DNA of 64,000 nucleotides from Thioclava sp. JE_KL1 (GCF_009296265.1 NZ_WBJS01000011.1:1-64000), one strand, 5' to 3'; positions 45,330 to 54,860 are shown, numbered from the stretch's first letter. Made by a program: numbers and translations. The notes: generated from the letters alone by a model not told the origin.

Positions 45330-45700
45330 TGCTTTGCCCCGTCTTGTCGCAACCCGCGCATGATGGCGGTGTTCACGTCGATCAGCGCATCGACCGACCG
45401 GTCTTGCGAAAGCACGAGGCGGCTATGCGCCTGCGTGAACTCGTGCAGGAAAAAGATGCGGGCGCGAAGATCTTGCGGCAAGCCATTCTCCGGATCGGCG
45501 ACATCCGCCGCAAGCGCGGTCCAGAGGCGGCGGTTTTCGAAGATCGCTTCTGCCAGCGCGGCAAAAGGGGCACCTTGCGAAGAGACCTGTTTGAGGCGGC
45601 GCGTGATCCGGGCGAAGAGTTCGAATTCGAGCCCTCGCGGCGTGCGCATCGGCTGGCTGGGATTGGAATAGGCCGTTTTGGCCAAAGTCGTCGCGTACAC
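45326..45700 (-). CDS. flaF: Flagellar biosynthesis regulator FlaF
   Basis: Protein of 124 residues that works with FlbT and is needed for flagellin synthesis/secretion in Caulobacter. Landmarks: AKTAYSNPSQPMRTPRGLEF and ENRRLWTALAADVADPENGL. The start is a GTG (45700) giving YATTLAKTAY; GGAAGGA lies 6 nt upstream, and the longer ATG frame (45745) would lack a ribosome site and add unrelated residues. Confidence 0.9.
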   Translation of the reverse strand: MYATTLAKTAYSNPSQPMRTPRGLEFELFARITRRLKQVSSQGAPFAALAEAIFENRRLWTALAADVADPENGLPQDLRARIFFLHEFTQAHSRLVLSQDRSVDALIDVNTAIMRGLRQDGAKQ

Positions 45701-45755
45701 GGGAAATCCTTCCGGTGACTGAAACTGATCATGCGCGCAGCACATGAGGGAAGCG

Positions 45756-45777
45756 GGGGCGCCAAGGCAGGCGCCCC
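45756..45777 (-). terminator. Hairpin after the flagellin gene
   Basis: GGGGCGCC (45756-45763) and GGCGCCCC (45770-45777) form an 8-bp perfect stem with a 6-nt loop, 10 bp after the flagellin stop and before flaF. It lacks a T-tract, so it may stabilise the flagellin mRNA or allow partial read-through into flaF. Confidence 0.5.
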
Positions 45778-45787
45778 TACCCGAGCC

Positions 45788-47017
45788 TTAGCGGAACAGC
45801 GAGAGAATGTTCTGCGGCTGCTGGTTGGCGATCGAGAGCGCCTGGATGCCCAACTGCTGCTGCGTCTGCTGCGTCTGCAGCGCCTGAAGACGGGCCGAGG
45901 CCTCTTCCATGTCCGCATCGACGAGCGTGCCGATCCCCGCCTTGAGCGAGTCACTCAGCTTCGAGATGAAATCGGCCTGAGTCTGGATGCGGCCCTCGGC
46001 CGAACCGAAGGCCGAAGCGGCATCGGTCGCAACCTGGATGAGCGTCTCGATATTGGTGAGCGCGAGTGCCGGATCCCCGCCATTGCCAGCGTCGACATTG
46101 ATCGAGCTGAGCAGGCCGAGGCCGCCCGCACCGGCGTTTTCATACTGGCCGGTGATGGTCAGCGAGTCCGCGCCGCCATTGGTGATCACGATCGTGCCGG
46201 CATTGGCGATATTGTAGTCGACCGTGACATTGGCGCCGGAATTCTCAATCGCCGATTTCAGACCGACAGCCACGACATCCGCCGTCGTGGTGGAGGCGAT
46301 GTCTTCCGCCGTCACGGTGTAGGACACCGCGTAGTCGCCGAGCGTCATGTTGATCGTGTCGCCCGCCGCGAGGTTGGTATCGACGATCACCACGGTGCCG
46401 TCATCATCCGAGCCGCCGTTCGCATCGCGCGAGAAAGAGAAGGCATCATCGGTCGTCGCGGTGACGCCATCGGTGCCGGTGAAGACATCGGCACCGACGT
46501 AACCGCCAACCGACAGATCCTGCGCCGCAACGCCGATATGCTTGGCGGCCACCGAGCCGTCGGACGCACGATCGAGCGAAGAGAGCACGTTCACGGTCGC
46601 GGCCGAAGAGCCGTCGACGAGGTTGAGCCCGTTGAACTGAGCGGCCCCGACCACCGATTTGATCTGCTCGCGCAGCGCGTCGACGTCGGTCTGCAGCTTC
46701 GCCTGATCGACGTTCTGCTCTTGCGCGGCGACGATCTTGCCTTTCATCTCGGTCAGAAGGTCGGTCACGGTTTCCGCCGCCTGGCGGGCGACGGCGACCG
46801 TCGATTCGCCGAGGGCGAGGCTATCGGAAATCCCCGAGAAGCCTTTCACATCGGACTCCATGACTTTCGAAATCGCCCAGACCGCCGCGTTGTCCTTCGC
46901 CGAGCCGACGGCTTTGCCGGTCGAGATTTCGGACTGCGTGGTGGCGAGGCCGGAATTGATCCCCTTGAGGGTCTGTAGCGCAACCATCGCGCTGGTATTC
47001 GTCAGAATGCTGGATAT
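45788..47017 (-). CDS. Flagellin, apparent ATA initiation codon
   Basis: Flagellin of about 409 residues, the filament subunit. Conserved D0/D1 ends are present (SSILTNTSAMVALQTLKGIN at the N-terminus and QQLGIQALSIANQQPQNILS at the C-terminus), with a Gly/Thr/Asp-rich variable centre and no Cys. The normal flagellin N-terminus is encoded by 47017-46985 but begins ATA TCC AGC ATT CTG; the codon where ATG is expected is ATA (47017-47015). AAGGA lies 6 nt upstream and an in-frame TAA sits two codons upstream. The first ATG (46987) would remove ten conserved residues. Either a rare start codon, a mutation, or a sequence error. Confidence 0.88.
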   Translation of the reverse strand: MSSILTNTSAMVALQTLKGINSGLATTQSEISTGKAVGSAKDNAAVWAISKVMESDVKGFSGISDSLALGESTVAVARQAAETVTDLLTEMKGKIVAAQEQNVDQAKLQTDVDALREQIKSVVGAAQFNGLNLVDGSSAATVNVLSSLDRASDGSVAAKHIGVAAQDLSVGGYVGADVFTGTDGVTATTDDAFSFSRDANGGSDDDGTVVIVDTNLAAGDTINMTLGDYAVSYTVTAEDIASTTTADVVAVGLKSAIENSGANVTVDYNIANAGTIVITNGGADSLTITGQYENAGAGGLGLLSSINVDAGNGGDPALALTNIETLIQVATDAASAFGSAEGRIQTQADFISKLSDSLKAGIGTLVDADMEEASARLQALQTQQTQQQLGIQALSIANQQPQNILSLFR

Positions 47018-47225
47018 GATTTATCCTTTTAGTGTCGACGCTTTGCGTCACTCGATTGCAAAGCCGCGTGTTCGACGCGGCACTCAAGGCTTTCTGACCA
47101 ATGCGCCTCCTGAGCTGTGAGGCGCGCCATCGCTTGGATGCGTCGCCACCATGGCCCTCCAAAGGCTAACAATCTGCTAAATCCCTCCCCCGACCTCTCA
47201 ACAAATTCCCTTCATGATTAACAGC
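47018..47225. promoter_or_regulatory. Flagellin leader and promoter region
   Basis: 208 bp between the flagellin start and the FlgN-like stop. On the minus strand the leader contains a 7-bp perfect hairpin, GCCGCGT/ACGCGGC (47063-47081, 5-nt loop), and the Shine-Dalgarno AAGGA at about 47024-47028. The hairpin is a candidate FlbT target by analogy with Caulobacter. I could not pick out a convincing sigma-28 or sigma-54 promoter. Confidence 0.45.
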
Positions 47226-47564
47226 TTATGCACGACGCTCGAAATCTCCGCTGCCGCGGCGGATGGGCCGCGGTCGCCCTTCCTTGTCATAGGACTCGAA
47301 GCCTTTCGCCGCCGTCACAATCGTTTTCAAACGCGCCTGCGCCGCGCGAACACCCGCAAGTGCCGAGGCCAATAGCGTCTGATTCTCGCGTGCAAGCGCA
47401 CGGATTTTCTCGACCGTGTCGCCATCAAGTTTCGTCAGCGCAGCCATCGCGCGCTCCTTTCGGTCGCTCAGCCCGACAAGGTCGGAAAAATCCGCCGAAC
47501 GGATCGCTTCCCGTTCGAGCCGCAGCAGCGAGATCAGCTCTTCCGCAGCATTCGTATCAGGCAT
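47226..47564 (-). CDS. FlgN-like flagellar protein
   Basis: Protein of 112 residues, almost wholly helical and charged (ELISLLRLEREAIRSADFSD, LSDRKERAMAALTKLDGD, ENQTLLASALAGVRAAQAR), with a basic tail. The pattern suits FlgN, the chaperone for hook-filament junction proteins. Sequence conservation is low, so the name rests mainly on helical pattern and on location next to the rod-binding gene. ATG 47564 follows GGAGGG and overlaps the preceding gene by 8 bp. Confidence 0.7.
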   Translation of the reverse strand: MPDTNAAEELISLLRLEREAIRSADFSDLVGLSDRKERAMAALTKLDGDTVEKIRALARENQTLLASALAGVRAAQARLKTIVTAAKGFESYDKEGRPRPIRRGSGDFERRA

Positions 47565-47841
47565 CCTGCCCTCCGTTCTTGAGCGATTCGAAGATGATTT
47601 CCGCAAGGCCAATTCCCCCGGCCTCGACCATGGCCTTGGACTGTTCGGCTCTCAGGAAGGACGCGAATTGCTCCTCGCCAATTCCGCCCCCGAAAGCGCC
47701 GCTTGCGGCTTCCATGCCCACCTCTTTAAGCATTTCCGACAGGAACCCGGCTTCTAGTGCCTTCGCTTGCTCAAGCAGCTTGGCATCATGCGAAGAGAGA
47801 CCAGCCGCGTGCGGCAGCGGTGATACGATCGGACTGTGCAT
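47557..47841 (-). CDS. Rod-binding protein (FlgJ N-terminal-domain type)
   Basis: Protein of 94 residues matching only the rod-binding half of FlgJ: KLLEQAKALEAGFLSEMLKE, FGGGIGEEQFASFLRAEQSK and AEIIFESL. The muramidase domain of enterobacterial FlgJ is absent, as usual in alphaproteobacteria. It caps rod assembly in the periplasm. The start at 47841 is set by GGAGAG and by the domain boundary; a 103-residue longer frame crosses into the divergent fliK gene and is rejected. Confidence 0.85.
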   Translation of the reverse strand: MHSPIVSPLPHAAGLSSHDAKLLEQAKALEAGFLSEMLKEVGMEAASGAFGGGIGEEQFASFLRAEQSKAMVEAGGIGLAEIIFESLKNGGQDA

Positions 47842-47950
47842 CGAACTCTCCAGTTGCAGATAATTTTCTGCACTCTGCCAGTCGGGCGTAAAGAATCGGT
47901 AAGTTCCTGCGGCGATAGTGGCCTCGACACAGACAGAAGTCGTGAGGACC

Positions 47951-50068
47951 ATGTTTCCCTTTCCGATTCCAGAAACGCCGAAAGGCCCGAGCGGCCATCT
48001 CAAGGCAGCAGCGAGAGCTACCGATACGGCGGAGTCGCCGGGCGGGACCTTTACGCTTGAAGAAGAGGCCGCGCCAAAAACCGTCGCAACCCCTCGTGGC
48101 GTTAACTCGGTTGAGGAGCCGGAGGGTGGCGCGGACCCGTTGGCCGACAAGGGCCCGCAGTGTGAGGCTGAAGATGCTCAGCTGGCGCCGACGAGCGGAT
48201 CAGGCGCTCGAGACTTGGCTGGCAGCGTTTCGGACATTGTGCTGCCCGGTCCGCAGGGCCCGTTCGGCCCGACGCGGTCGGCTCTCAGAGTCGCCCCGGA
48301 CCATCCCACAAAGCTCGATGGTCAAAAGAAGCCCGTGGAGCGCATTGTCTCGCATGATGGCCGCGCGACGTCTCGACTGAACGAAAAAGGAGACCGGGAG
48401 AGGGTTTCGCTCGCTCACACGGAGACGGACAAAATAGAGGCGAATATCCCTGACACGGCTTCGGAAAGCTCATTGCGTTCTGTGCAACTCTCGAACGTGA
48501 TGACCGTCCAGCCGCAGATCAGCGCACAAAACGCTGGCTTCGTGAAAGATGGAACGCTCTCAATACTCGTTAGAAATGATGCGGCGATCGTTGCGCCTCA
48601 CGACGCGAGCGGTCGGGTGCAAAGGTCTGCTGAAACTGGCGGAAATTCGGCGGTAGTTGTGTCGTCAAAACCCGTGGTGTTTGTCCCCGGGATTGATAGC
48701 GCTCAAAGTGCAGAGCCCGCATTGAAAGTTCCGACGCTCACAGCATCCGATGCAGAGGGGACAAAGGCAGGAAGCGTTGAAACCAAAAGCACACCGCAGA
48801 AGAACGCAACTAGCTCGGGACCTCTTCGTCCCGACGATCGTTCAGAAATGGCGCTTCTACGGGGCCCGAATGCCGCGCCTTCTTTCCATTCACCTGCTGC
48901 AACACATAACCCTCTGGCAGGCAAACAACCTGAAACTGCGCTCGTCTCGGGGCAAAATAGTGCCCAAACCCAACCGACCGAAGCGTCAACTGGGGCTGCG
49001 CGCACTGATGCTCCAGAAACTGATCCGACGCTGACCGGGATGAAGAGACGCGTAGGAGACCAGGCAGCGCCAGCCTTCTCTCCACTGCCCTCCACGCTCG
49101 CCGAGCCGCCCGGTGCGAAAATGCGAGCATCAAGGGCTTCAGACGTCAAGTTGAGCGCGAAGGAAGCGCCGCCGCCCGTCGAGGCAAGCGTTGTCTCTTC
49201 GAGACTGCAGCAGGTCGCGAACGCAAATGCCCCACAGCACGAGTTTGCGACCGAGGCCTCCGCCCCCCCGTCAACTGTCGGCGCCTCTGGAGCGGTTGCG
49301 CGCCCTCAGCCTCAGCAGAACATGTCACCGATACTGAGCGTCGCGCAAAGCGATGCGCCGCAGCATGAAAAGGCCGAGGCGCCCGAGAGGTCGACCCGGC
49401 TGGAGGCCGCACCGCTCCCTTCGGGTGCCATACCCTATGCGTCACCCGCGCCCACCCTCAAACGCATAGATCATGCACGGACAACCTATCTCACGACGGC
49501 GGAACTGGGCACGGCCAAAACCAATATGGACGACCCCGAGCTGACCGCCACGCGGGCCCATGTCGGTGAGACCGCAGAGACATGGGCCGCGGGCTCCGCC
49601 CCTCTGATCACCGCGTCGGGTGGGTCCGGGCAGACAAGCGTGGCGGTGCCCCCCGCGCCCGCTTCTATCGCGCAGTCGATCGCCCATCAGATCGGGATCT
49701 CACTGCCACGGATGCCCGATCGACCGGTGGAGATTGCGCTTTCACCGGAGGAACTGGGGCATGTGCGCATGACCCTCCATGCGAGCCAGAATGGCATGAC
49801 GGTGGCGATACAGGCTGACCGCGCCGAGACGCTCGACCTCATGCGCCGCCATATCGACACACTCGCGCGCGAGATGCACGACATGGGGTATGGCGCGCTC
49901 GATTTTCAGTTCAGCCAGCGCGACGAGCGTCCGCAGCAACGGCCCGACATGCTCGACGGCTTGGGCGCTGGCCCGGACCTAGACCCAATTGAGACACCGA
50001 TTGCCCCGGCCCCACGCGCAACCGTGCGGCTCGCCCCCCCCCAAAGCGGGCTCGATCTGCGGATGTAG
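47951..50068 (+). CDS. fliK: Flagellar hook-length control protein FliK
   Basis: Protein of about 705 residues. The first ~550 residues are low-complexity, rich in Ala, Pro, Ser, Thr and Gln, as expected of the disordered ruler. The C-terminal Flg_hook domain is well conserved (RPVEIALSPEELGHVRMTLH, IDTLAREMHDMGYGALDFQF). It measures the hook and switches export to filament proteins. Codon use in 48100-49400 is visibly less GC-biased than in neighbours, in line with relaxed constraint. ATG 47951 follows GAGG; a GTG at 47918 is less likely. Confidence 0.88.
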   Translation: MFPFPIPETPKGPSGHLKAAARATDTAESPGGTFTLEEEAAPKTVATPRGVNSVEEPEGGADPLADKGPQCEAEDAQLAPTSGSGARDLAGSVSDIVLPGPQGPFGPTRSALRVAPDHPTKLDGQKKPVERIVSHDGRATSRLNEKGDRERVSLAHTETDKIEANIPDTASESSLRSVQLSNVMTVQPQISAQNAGFVKDGTLSILVRNDAAIVAPHDASGRVQRSAETGGNSAVVVSSKPVVFVPGIDSAQSAEPALKVPTLTASDAEGTKAGSVETKSTPQKNATSSGPLRPDDRSEMALLRGPNAAPSFHSPAATHNPLAGKQPETALVSGQNSAQTQPTEASTGAARTDAPETDPTLTGMKRRVGDQAAPAFSPLPSTLAEPPGAKMRASRASDVKLSAKEAPPPVEASVVSSRLQQVANANAPQHEFATEASAPPSTVGASGAVARPQPQQNMSPILSVAQSDAPQHEKAEAPERSTRLEAAPLPSGAIPYASPAPTLKRIDHARTTYLTTAELGTAKTNMDDPELTATRAHVGETAETWAAGSAPLITASGGSGQTSVAVPPAPASIAQSIAHQIGISLPRMPDRPVEIALSPEELGHVRMTLHASQNGMTVAIQADRAETLDLMRRHIDTLAREMHDMGYGALDFQFSQRDERPQQRPDMLDGLGAGPDLDPIETPIAPAPRATVRLAPPQSGLDLRM

Positions 50069-50077
50069 GAGACGACC

Positions 50078-50761
50078 ATGACCACCACTTCCCCCATCAC
50101 CTCGCCTGCCACCGCCACGTCGGCCGTTACCGCCACGGAGAACGGCACCGGCACCAAAGCGCCCTCGGCGCTGAGTTCGGATTTCGAGACCTTTCTGACG
50201 ATGCTGACCGTTCAGATGAAGAACCAGGACCCGCTCAACCCGATCGAAAGCGCGGATTTCGCGGTGCAGCTCGCGACCTTTTCGGGCGTCGAACAGCAGG
50301 TGAAGACCAACGACCTTCTGACCGCTCTGTCTGGTCAGATCGGGCTCGGCGGGTTGAGCGAACTGGCGGGCTGGGTCGGGATGCAGGCGCGTGCCGAGGC
50401 GCCAAGCTACTTCGACGGCGCGACTCCCGTGGATCTCGCGCCAGCAGCGCAATCGGGGGCCGATGCCGCTGTTCTGGTGGTCACGGATTCCACCGGGCGT
50501 CAGGTTGCGCAGAAACCCATCTCTCCCGCACTCGACAGCTATTCCTGGGACGGGACAAACGACGCAGGTCAGGTCCTGGGCGCAGGGCGATACAGTTTCG
50601 CGCTGCAAAGCTACGCCTCTGGAAGCTTGATCGGCACCGACCCGGTTGCGGCCTACACGCGTGTAACCGAGGTGCAATCAGGCGCGGAAGGCGCGCTGCT
50701 GACGCTTGAAGGCGGCGCCACGATCGCCGCGGACACGGTCACCGCGTTGCGAGAGAGTTAA
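50078..50761 (+). CDS. flgD: Flagellar hook-capping protein FlgD
   Basis: Protein of 227 residues. The N-terminal motif FETFLTMLTVQMKNQDPLNP, followed by DFAVQLATFSGVEQQVKTND, identifies FlgD. The C-terminal FlgD Ig-like/Tudor domains contain YSWDGTNDAGQVLGAGRY. FlgD caps the growing hook. It is 9 bp after fliK. The flagellar block stops here: the next gene is the convergent ubiB, with stops sharing TTAA. Confidence 0.93.
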   Translation: MTTTSPITSPATATSAVTATENGTGTKAPSALSSDFETFLTMLTVQMKNQDPLNPIESADFAVQLATFSGVEQQVKTNDLLTALSGQIGLGGLSELAGWVGMQARAEAPSYFDGATPVDLAPAAQSGADAAVLVVTDSTGRQVAQKPISPALDSYSWDGTNDAGQVLGAGRYSFALQSYASGSLIGTDPVAAYTRVTEVQSGAEGALLTLEGGATIAADTVTALRES

Positions 50762-52287
50762 AGCAACTCACCCAGCACGACGCCGAGCAAAAGCAGGGCC
50801 GTACTCGCAGAGATCAGCGCAGCATAGCGCCAGCGGGTTACCGTCACGGGGGGCGGCGTCGGTTCGGTCTGTTTGCGGATCGCCGCTTTCACGAGGTCGG
50901 GGAGTTTCGGCCCGAAGCGGCCCAGCACCTGCACAGTCTTGCGCAGGTCATTCGCGATGGCGCGCGGCCCAAGGCTCTCGCGGATGTATTTCTCCACGAC
51001 CGGCTTGGCGACTTCCCACATATTGATCGACGGGTTCAGCGAGCGGGCGACCCCCTCGACAACCACCATCGTGCGCTGCAGCAAGATCAGCTGCGTCTGG
51101 GTCTGCATCCCGAACCGCTCGGTCACCTCGAAGAGATAGGCCAGAAGCCGCGCCATCGAGATATGCGTCGCGTCCATCCCGAAGATCGGCTCGCCGACAG
51201 CGCGCAGCGCCAGAGCGAACTCGTCGACATCGCGATCGGCGGGGACGTACCCGGCCTCGAAATGCACCTCGGCCACGCGTTTATAGTCGCGCTGGATGAA
51301 GCCCATGAGAATCTCGGCATAGACCCGGCGGGTATATTCGTCGATCTGCCCCATGATCCCGAAATCATAAGCGAGGATATCGCCGTTCCCGGCCACCTTG
51401 AGATTGCCGTGATGCATGTCGGCATGAAAAAAACCGTCGCGTAGCGCATGGCTGAGAAACAGCTGCAAGACGCGTTCGCCAATGCCGGAAACATCATGGC
51501 CCGCCCCGCGCAGACCGTCCGGGTCGCCCATCGGCAGCCCCTCGGCCCAGTCGAGCACCATCACCCGCTTGGCCGAGAGGTTCCAGACCGGCTGCGGCAC
51601 CACGAAACCGGCATCGCCTTCAGTATTCGCGCCGAATTGCGAGGCCGAGGCCGCTTCCAGACGCAAGTCCAGCTCGCCCATAACGACGGATTCGAAATGC
51701 TTGATCACCTCGCTCGGGCGCAAACGACGCGAGGCGGGCGAAATCCGTTCGATCATCGCGGCGGCGAAGTGGAAGGCGTCGAGATCGCGGCGGAAAGCGC
51801 GCTCGATCCCCGGACGCAGCACCTTCACCGCGACGCGCTCGCCCGTATCGGCGCGGCGCGCGGAATGGACCTGCGCGATCGAGGCGGCGGCGACAGGCTC
51901 GGAAAACTCCATGAACAGCTGATCGGCGGGCGCGCCCAGTTCTTCCTCGACCATGCGTTTGGCTACGGAAGTCTCAAAGGGCGGCAGTTTGTCCTGCAGC
52001 ACACGCAGCTGATCTGCCAGCTCCGAGCCGACCACATCGGGCCGTGTCGATAGGACCTGACCGAACTTGATATAGGCCGGGCCCAGCGCGGTGATCGCGC
52101 GCGTCACCGGCGGCAGCTCCGGATCGCCCTTGTAGCCGAGCCACGCAAACGGCGCGCTGATCGCATAGGCCACGGCGCGCAGCCGCGGCGGCGCGTCCAT
52201 CGCTTCGAGCGCCTGATGCATCGCACCCGTGCGGATGAAGGTCGCGCCCGTCCGGATCAGGCGCCAGATATTATGGGGTCCGCGCAT
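50758..52287 (-). CDS. ubiB: Ubiquinone biosynthesis atypical kinase/ATPase UbiB
   Basis: Protein of 509 residues of the ABC1/ADCK family, needed for ubiquinone synthesis. The hallmark KxGQ motif is YIKFGQVLSTRPD. The Ala-rich nucleotide loop region is AAASIAQVHSA, followed by the kinase Lys in VAVKVLRPG; HADMHHGNLKV and AYDFGIMG supply catalytic Asp residues. The C-terminus has a membrane segment (ALISASTALLLLGVVLGELL). It begins 3 bp after the ubiE stop. Confidence 0.94.
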   Translation of the reverse strand: MRGPHNIWRLIRTGATFIRTGAMHQALEAMDAPPRLRAVAYAISAPFAWLGYKGDPELPPVTRAITALGPAYIKFGQVLSTRPDVVGSELADQLRVLQDKLPPFETSVAKRMVEEELGAPADQLFMEFSEPVAAASIAQVHSARRADTGERVAVKVLRPGIERAFRRDLDAFHFAAAMIERISPASRRLRPSEVIKHFESVVMGELDLRLEAASASQFGANTEGDAGFVVPQPVWNLSAKRVMVLDWAEGLPMGDPDGLRGAGHDVSGIGERVLQLFLSHALRDGFFHADMHHGNLKVAGNGDILAYDFGIMGQIDEYTRRVYAEILMGFIQRDYKRVAEVHFEAGYVPADRDVDEFALALRAVGEPIFGMDATHISMARLLAYLFEVTERFGMQTQTQLILLQRTMVVVEGVARSLNPSINMWEVAKPVVEKYIRESLGPRAIANDLRKTVQVLGRFGPKLPDLVKAAIRKQTEPTPPPVTVTRWRYAALISASTALLLLGVVLGELL

Positions 52288-52290
52288 CGG

Positions 52291-53043
52291 TTAAAGTTTC
52301 CAGCCCGAATGCAGCGCCGCGATCCCCATCGAGAGGTTCCGGTAGGAGACATTCTCGAACCCGGCCTCGCGGATCATCTGCGCGAATGTCTCCTGCGTCG
52401 GGAATTTGCGGATCGATTCGACCAGATACTGATAGCTGTCGCGGTCATTCGCGACGATCTCGCCCATCTTCGGGATCACGTTGAAGGAATAGAGATCATA
52501 GGCCTTCTGCATCATCTCGTTCGGGATCTGGCTGAATTCGAGCACCATCAGCCGCCCGCCGGGCTTGAGCACCCGGTAGGCTTCCTTGAGCGCATCAGGA
52601 ATGCGCGTCACGTTCCGGATGCCGAAAGAGATCGTGTAGACGTCGAAGGAATTATCCGCGAAGGGCAGCGCCATCGCATCGCCCACGACCCAGTCGAGAC
52701 TGTCGGCCATGCTTTCGGCCTCGGCGCGCTTGCGGCCTTCGACCAGCATCGATTCGGTCATGTCGCAGACCGTCGCGTGGCCCGAGCCTGCGCGCTTGAG
52801 GAAGCGGAAGGAGACGTCGCCGGTCCCGCCCGCCACATCGAGCAGCTTCTGACCCGGTCGCGGCGCGAGCCAATCCATCATCGCATCTTTCCAGACGCGG
52901 TGGATGCCCATGCTCATCAGGTCGTTCATGATGTCGTATTTCGATGCCACCCGCGAAAACACGCCGTGAACCATGCCTGCCTTGGCATCTTCGTCCACGG
53001 TCTGAAAACCGAAATGCGTGGTCTTTGATTGCTCTGCGCTCAT
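52291..53043 (-). CDS. ubiE: Ubiquinone/menaquinone C-methyltransferase UbiE
   Basis: SAM-dependent methyltransferase of 250 residues. Motif I is [20 protein letters not shown]; other family segments are [20 protein letters not shown] and [20 protein letters not shown]. It methylates the quinone ring C-2 in the ubiquinone pathway. It forms a ubiE-ubiB operon and is divergent from mutM, a neighbourhood common in alphaproteobacteria. AAGGG precedes the start. Confidence 0.95.
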   Translation of the reverse strand: MSAEQSKTTHFGFQTVDEDAKAGMVHGVFSRVASKYDIMNDLMSMGIHRVWKDAMMDWLAPRPGQKLLDVAGGTGDVSFRFLKRAGSGHATVCDMTESMLVEGRKRAEAESMADSLDWVVGDAMALPFADNSFDVYTISFGIRNVTRIPDALKEAYRVLKPGGRLMVLEFSQIPNEMMQKAYDLYSFNVIPKMGEIVANDRDSYQYLVESIRKFPTQETFAQMIREAGFENVSYRNLSMGIAALHSGWKL

Positions 53044-53119
53044 GGGCCCTTGCCGTTCCTCATTTCACCCCCTTCTTATAGGGGCCCTTTGCCCCAAGAC
53101 AATGCGATGAGGAGGAACA

Positions 53120-53965
53120 ATGCCCGAATTGCCCGAGGTCGAGACGGTTCGCCGCGGCTTGGTCCCGGCCATGGAAGGCCATCGGATCGAGCGCGCCGAG
53201 GTCAATCGGCCCGACCTGCGCTGGCCCCTGCCCGAGCGGATGGCGGAGCGGTTGCAAGGTGCCCGCATCGACCGTCTGCGGCGACGGTCGAAATACATCC
53301 TCGCCGATCTCGACAGCGGGGAGAGCCTGCTGATCCATCTGGGCATGTCCGGGCGGATGCTGGTGTCGGGCGTGACGCTCGGCGAATTTTATCTCGATCA
53401 TCCGGCGCCTGCCAAGCACGATCACGTTGTTTTGCACATGTCCGGCGGCGGGCGCGTGACCTTCAACGACGCGCGCCGTTTCGGGGCGATGGATCTGGTG
53501 CTGACCGAACGCGAGCAGGCGCATTGGCTGCTGGCGGGGCTGGGCCCAGAGCCCTTCGGCAACGACTTCCACGAAGACTATCTGGTCGAGGCGCTCAAAC
53601 GGCGCGCGACGCCGATCAAATCCGCGCTGCTCGATCAGCATGTCGTGGCGGGTCTGGGCAACATCTATGTCTGCGAAGTGCTGCATCGAGCAGGTATCGA
53701 TCCGCGCCGTCAGGCGAAGCGGATTTCGAACCTGCGGCTCGCTTCGCTCGTGCCGATCATCCGCGAGGTGCTGACCGAGGCGATCTCGGCCGGCGGCTCG
53801 TCCCTGCGCGACCATCGTCAGGCGGATGGGGAGCTGGGGTATTTCCAGCACAGCTTCCATGTCTACGACCGCGAGGACACGCCCTGCACCACCTGCGCCA
53901 CCCCGATCCGGCGCATCGTTCAGTCGGGACGTTCGACCTTTTTCTGCCCGTCTTGCCAGAAATGA
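53120..53965 (+). CDS. mutM: Formamidopyrimidine-DNA glycosylase
   Basis: Protein of 281 residues that removes 8-oxoguanine and formamidopyrimidines. The N-terminal [13 protein letters not shown] contains catalytic Pro and Glu. The H2TH region is [20 protein letters not shown]. The C-terminal zinc finger is C-x2-C (CTTC) followed by C-x2-C (CPSC). AGGAGG is at an ideal distance from the ATG. It is divergent from ubiE with 76 bp between the starts. Confidence 0.96.
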   Translation: MPELPEVETVRRGLVPAMEGHRIERAEVNRPDLRWPLPERMAERLQGARIDRLRRRSKYILADLDSGESLLIHLGMSGRMLVSGVTLGEFYLDHPAPAKHDHVVLHMSGGGRVTFNDARRFGAMDLVLTEREQAHWLLAGLGPEPFGNDFHEDYLVEALKRRATPIKSALLDQHVVAGLGNIYVCEVLHRAGIDPRRQAKRISNLRLASLVPIIREVLTEAISAGGSSLRDHRQADGELGYFQHSFHVYDREDTPCTTCATPIRRIVQSGRSTFFCPSCQK

Positions 53966-54051
53966 CGCAGCGCCCTCGCATCATAAGACGCTTGATCTGA
54001 TTTGATGCTCTGCTAGGAGTCCCGTTCAGAGACAAGGAAAGGCAAGACCGA

Positions 54052-54828
54052 ATGGCCTACCAGACCCTGATCGTCGAGATCGAGGATTACGTTGCCCTGA
54101 TCCGGCTCAACCGCCCCGACGCACTGAACGCCCTGAACTCCCAATTGCTGGGGGAACTGGCCGAGGCGCTGAAATCGGCGGAAGAGAATGACAAGGTGCG
54201 TTGCATCGTCATCACCGGTTCGGAAAAGGCCTTCGCGGCTGGCGCAGACATCAAGGAAATGTCGGAAAAGAGCTTCGTGGACATGTTCACGAGCGACTTC
54301 TTCGGCAAGGAAGCGGATGCCATCAACCGCATCCGCAAACCGATCATCGCTGCAGTAGCGGGCTACGCGCTCGGCGGCGGTTGCGAACTGGCAATGATGT
54401 GCGATTTCATCATCTGCGCGGAGAATGCCAAGTTCGGCCAGCCCGAGATCAATCTCGGCGTGATTGCCGGGATCGGCGGCACCCAGCGCCTGACGCGCTT
54501 CGTGGGCAAGTCCAAAGCGATGGACATGCACCTCACGGGTCGTTTCATGGATGCGGGCGAGGCTGAACGCTCGGGGCTCGTCAGCCGGGTCGTCCCGAAC
54601 GCCAAGCTGATCCCCGAGACGATGGCCGCGGCGCAGAAGATCGCCGAGAAGTCGATGCTCGCGACCCGCGCGGCGAAAGAAGCGGTGAACCGCTCCTACG
54701 AGACGACGATGAACGAGGGCATCCTGTTCGAGCGTCGTCTGTTCCACGGGCTGTTTGCGACCGACGACCAGAAAGAGGGCATGGCCGCCTTCCTCGAAAA
54801 GCGCGAGCCGCAATTCCGCGACAAGTGA
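54052..54828 (+). CDS. Enoyl-CoA hydratase
   Basis: Crotonase-fold protein of 258 residues that adds water to trans-2-enoyl-CoA in fatty-acid or amino-acid breakdown. Oxyanion-hole and catalytic segments: [36 protein letters not shown] and [21 protein letters not shown]-terminal helix residues are normal. It is a single gene between mutM and rpsT with its own terminator, so pathway assignment is open. Confidence 0.92.
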   Translation: MAYQTLIVEIEDYVALIRLNRPDALNALNSQLLGELAEALKSAEENDKVRCIVITGSEKAFAAGADIKEMSEKSFVDMFTSDFFGKEADAINRIRKPIIAAVAGYALGGGCELAMMCDFIICAENAKFGQPEINLGVIAGIGGTQRLTRFVGKSKAMDMHLTGRFMDAGEAERSGLVSRVVPNAKLIPETMAAAQKIAEKSMLATRAAKEAVNRSYETTMNEGILFERRLFHGLFATDDQKEGMAAFLEKREPQFRDK

Positions 54829-54860
54829 GCCCCTTTGGGCTACCAACGCGACAGCAGATG

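Noticed and set aside
47557-48150. 197-residue version of the rod-binding protein
   Set aside because: The extra N-terminal 103 residues cross into fliK on the other strand; GGAGAG and the domain boundary support the start at 47841.
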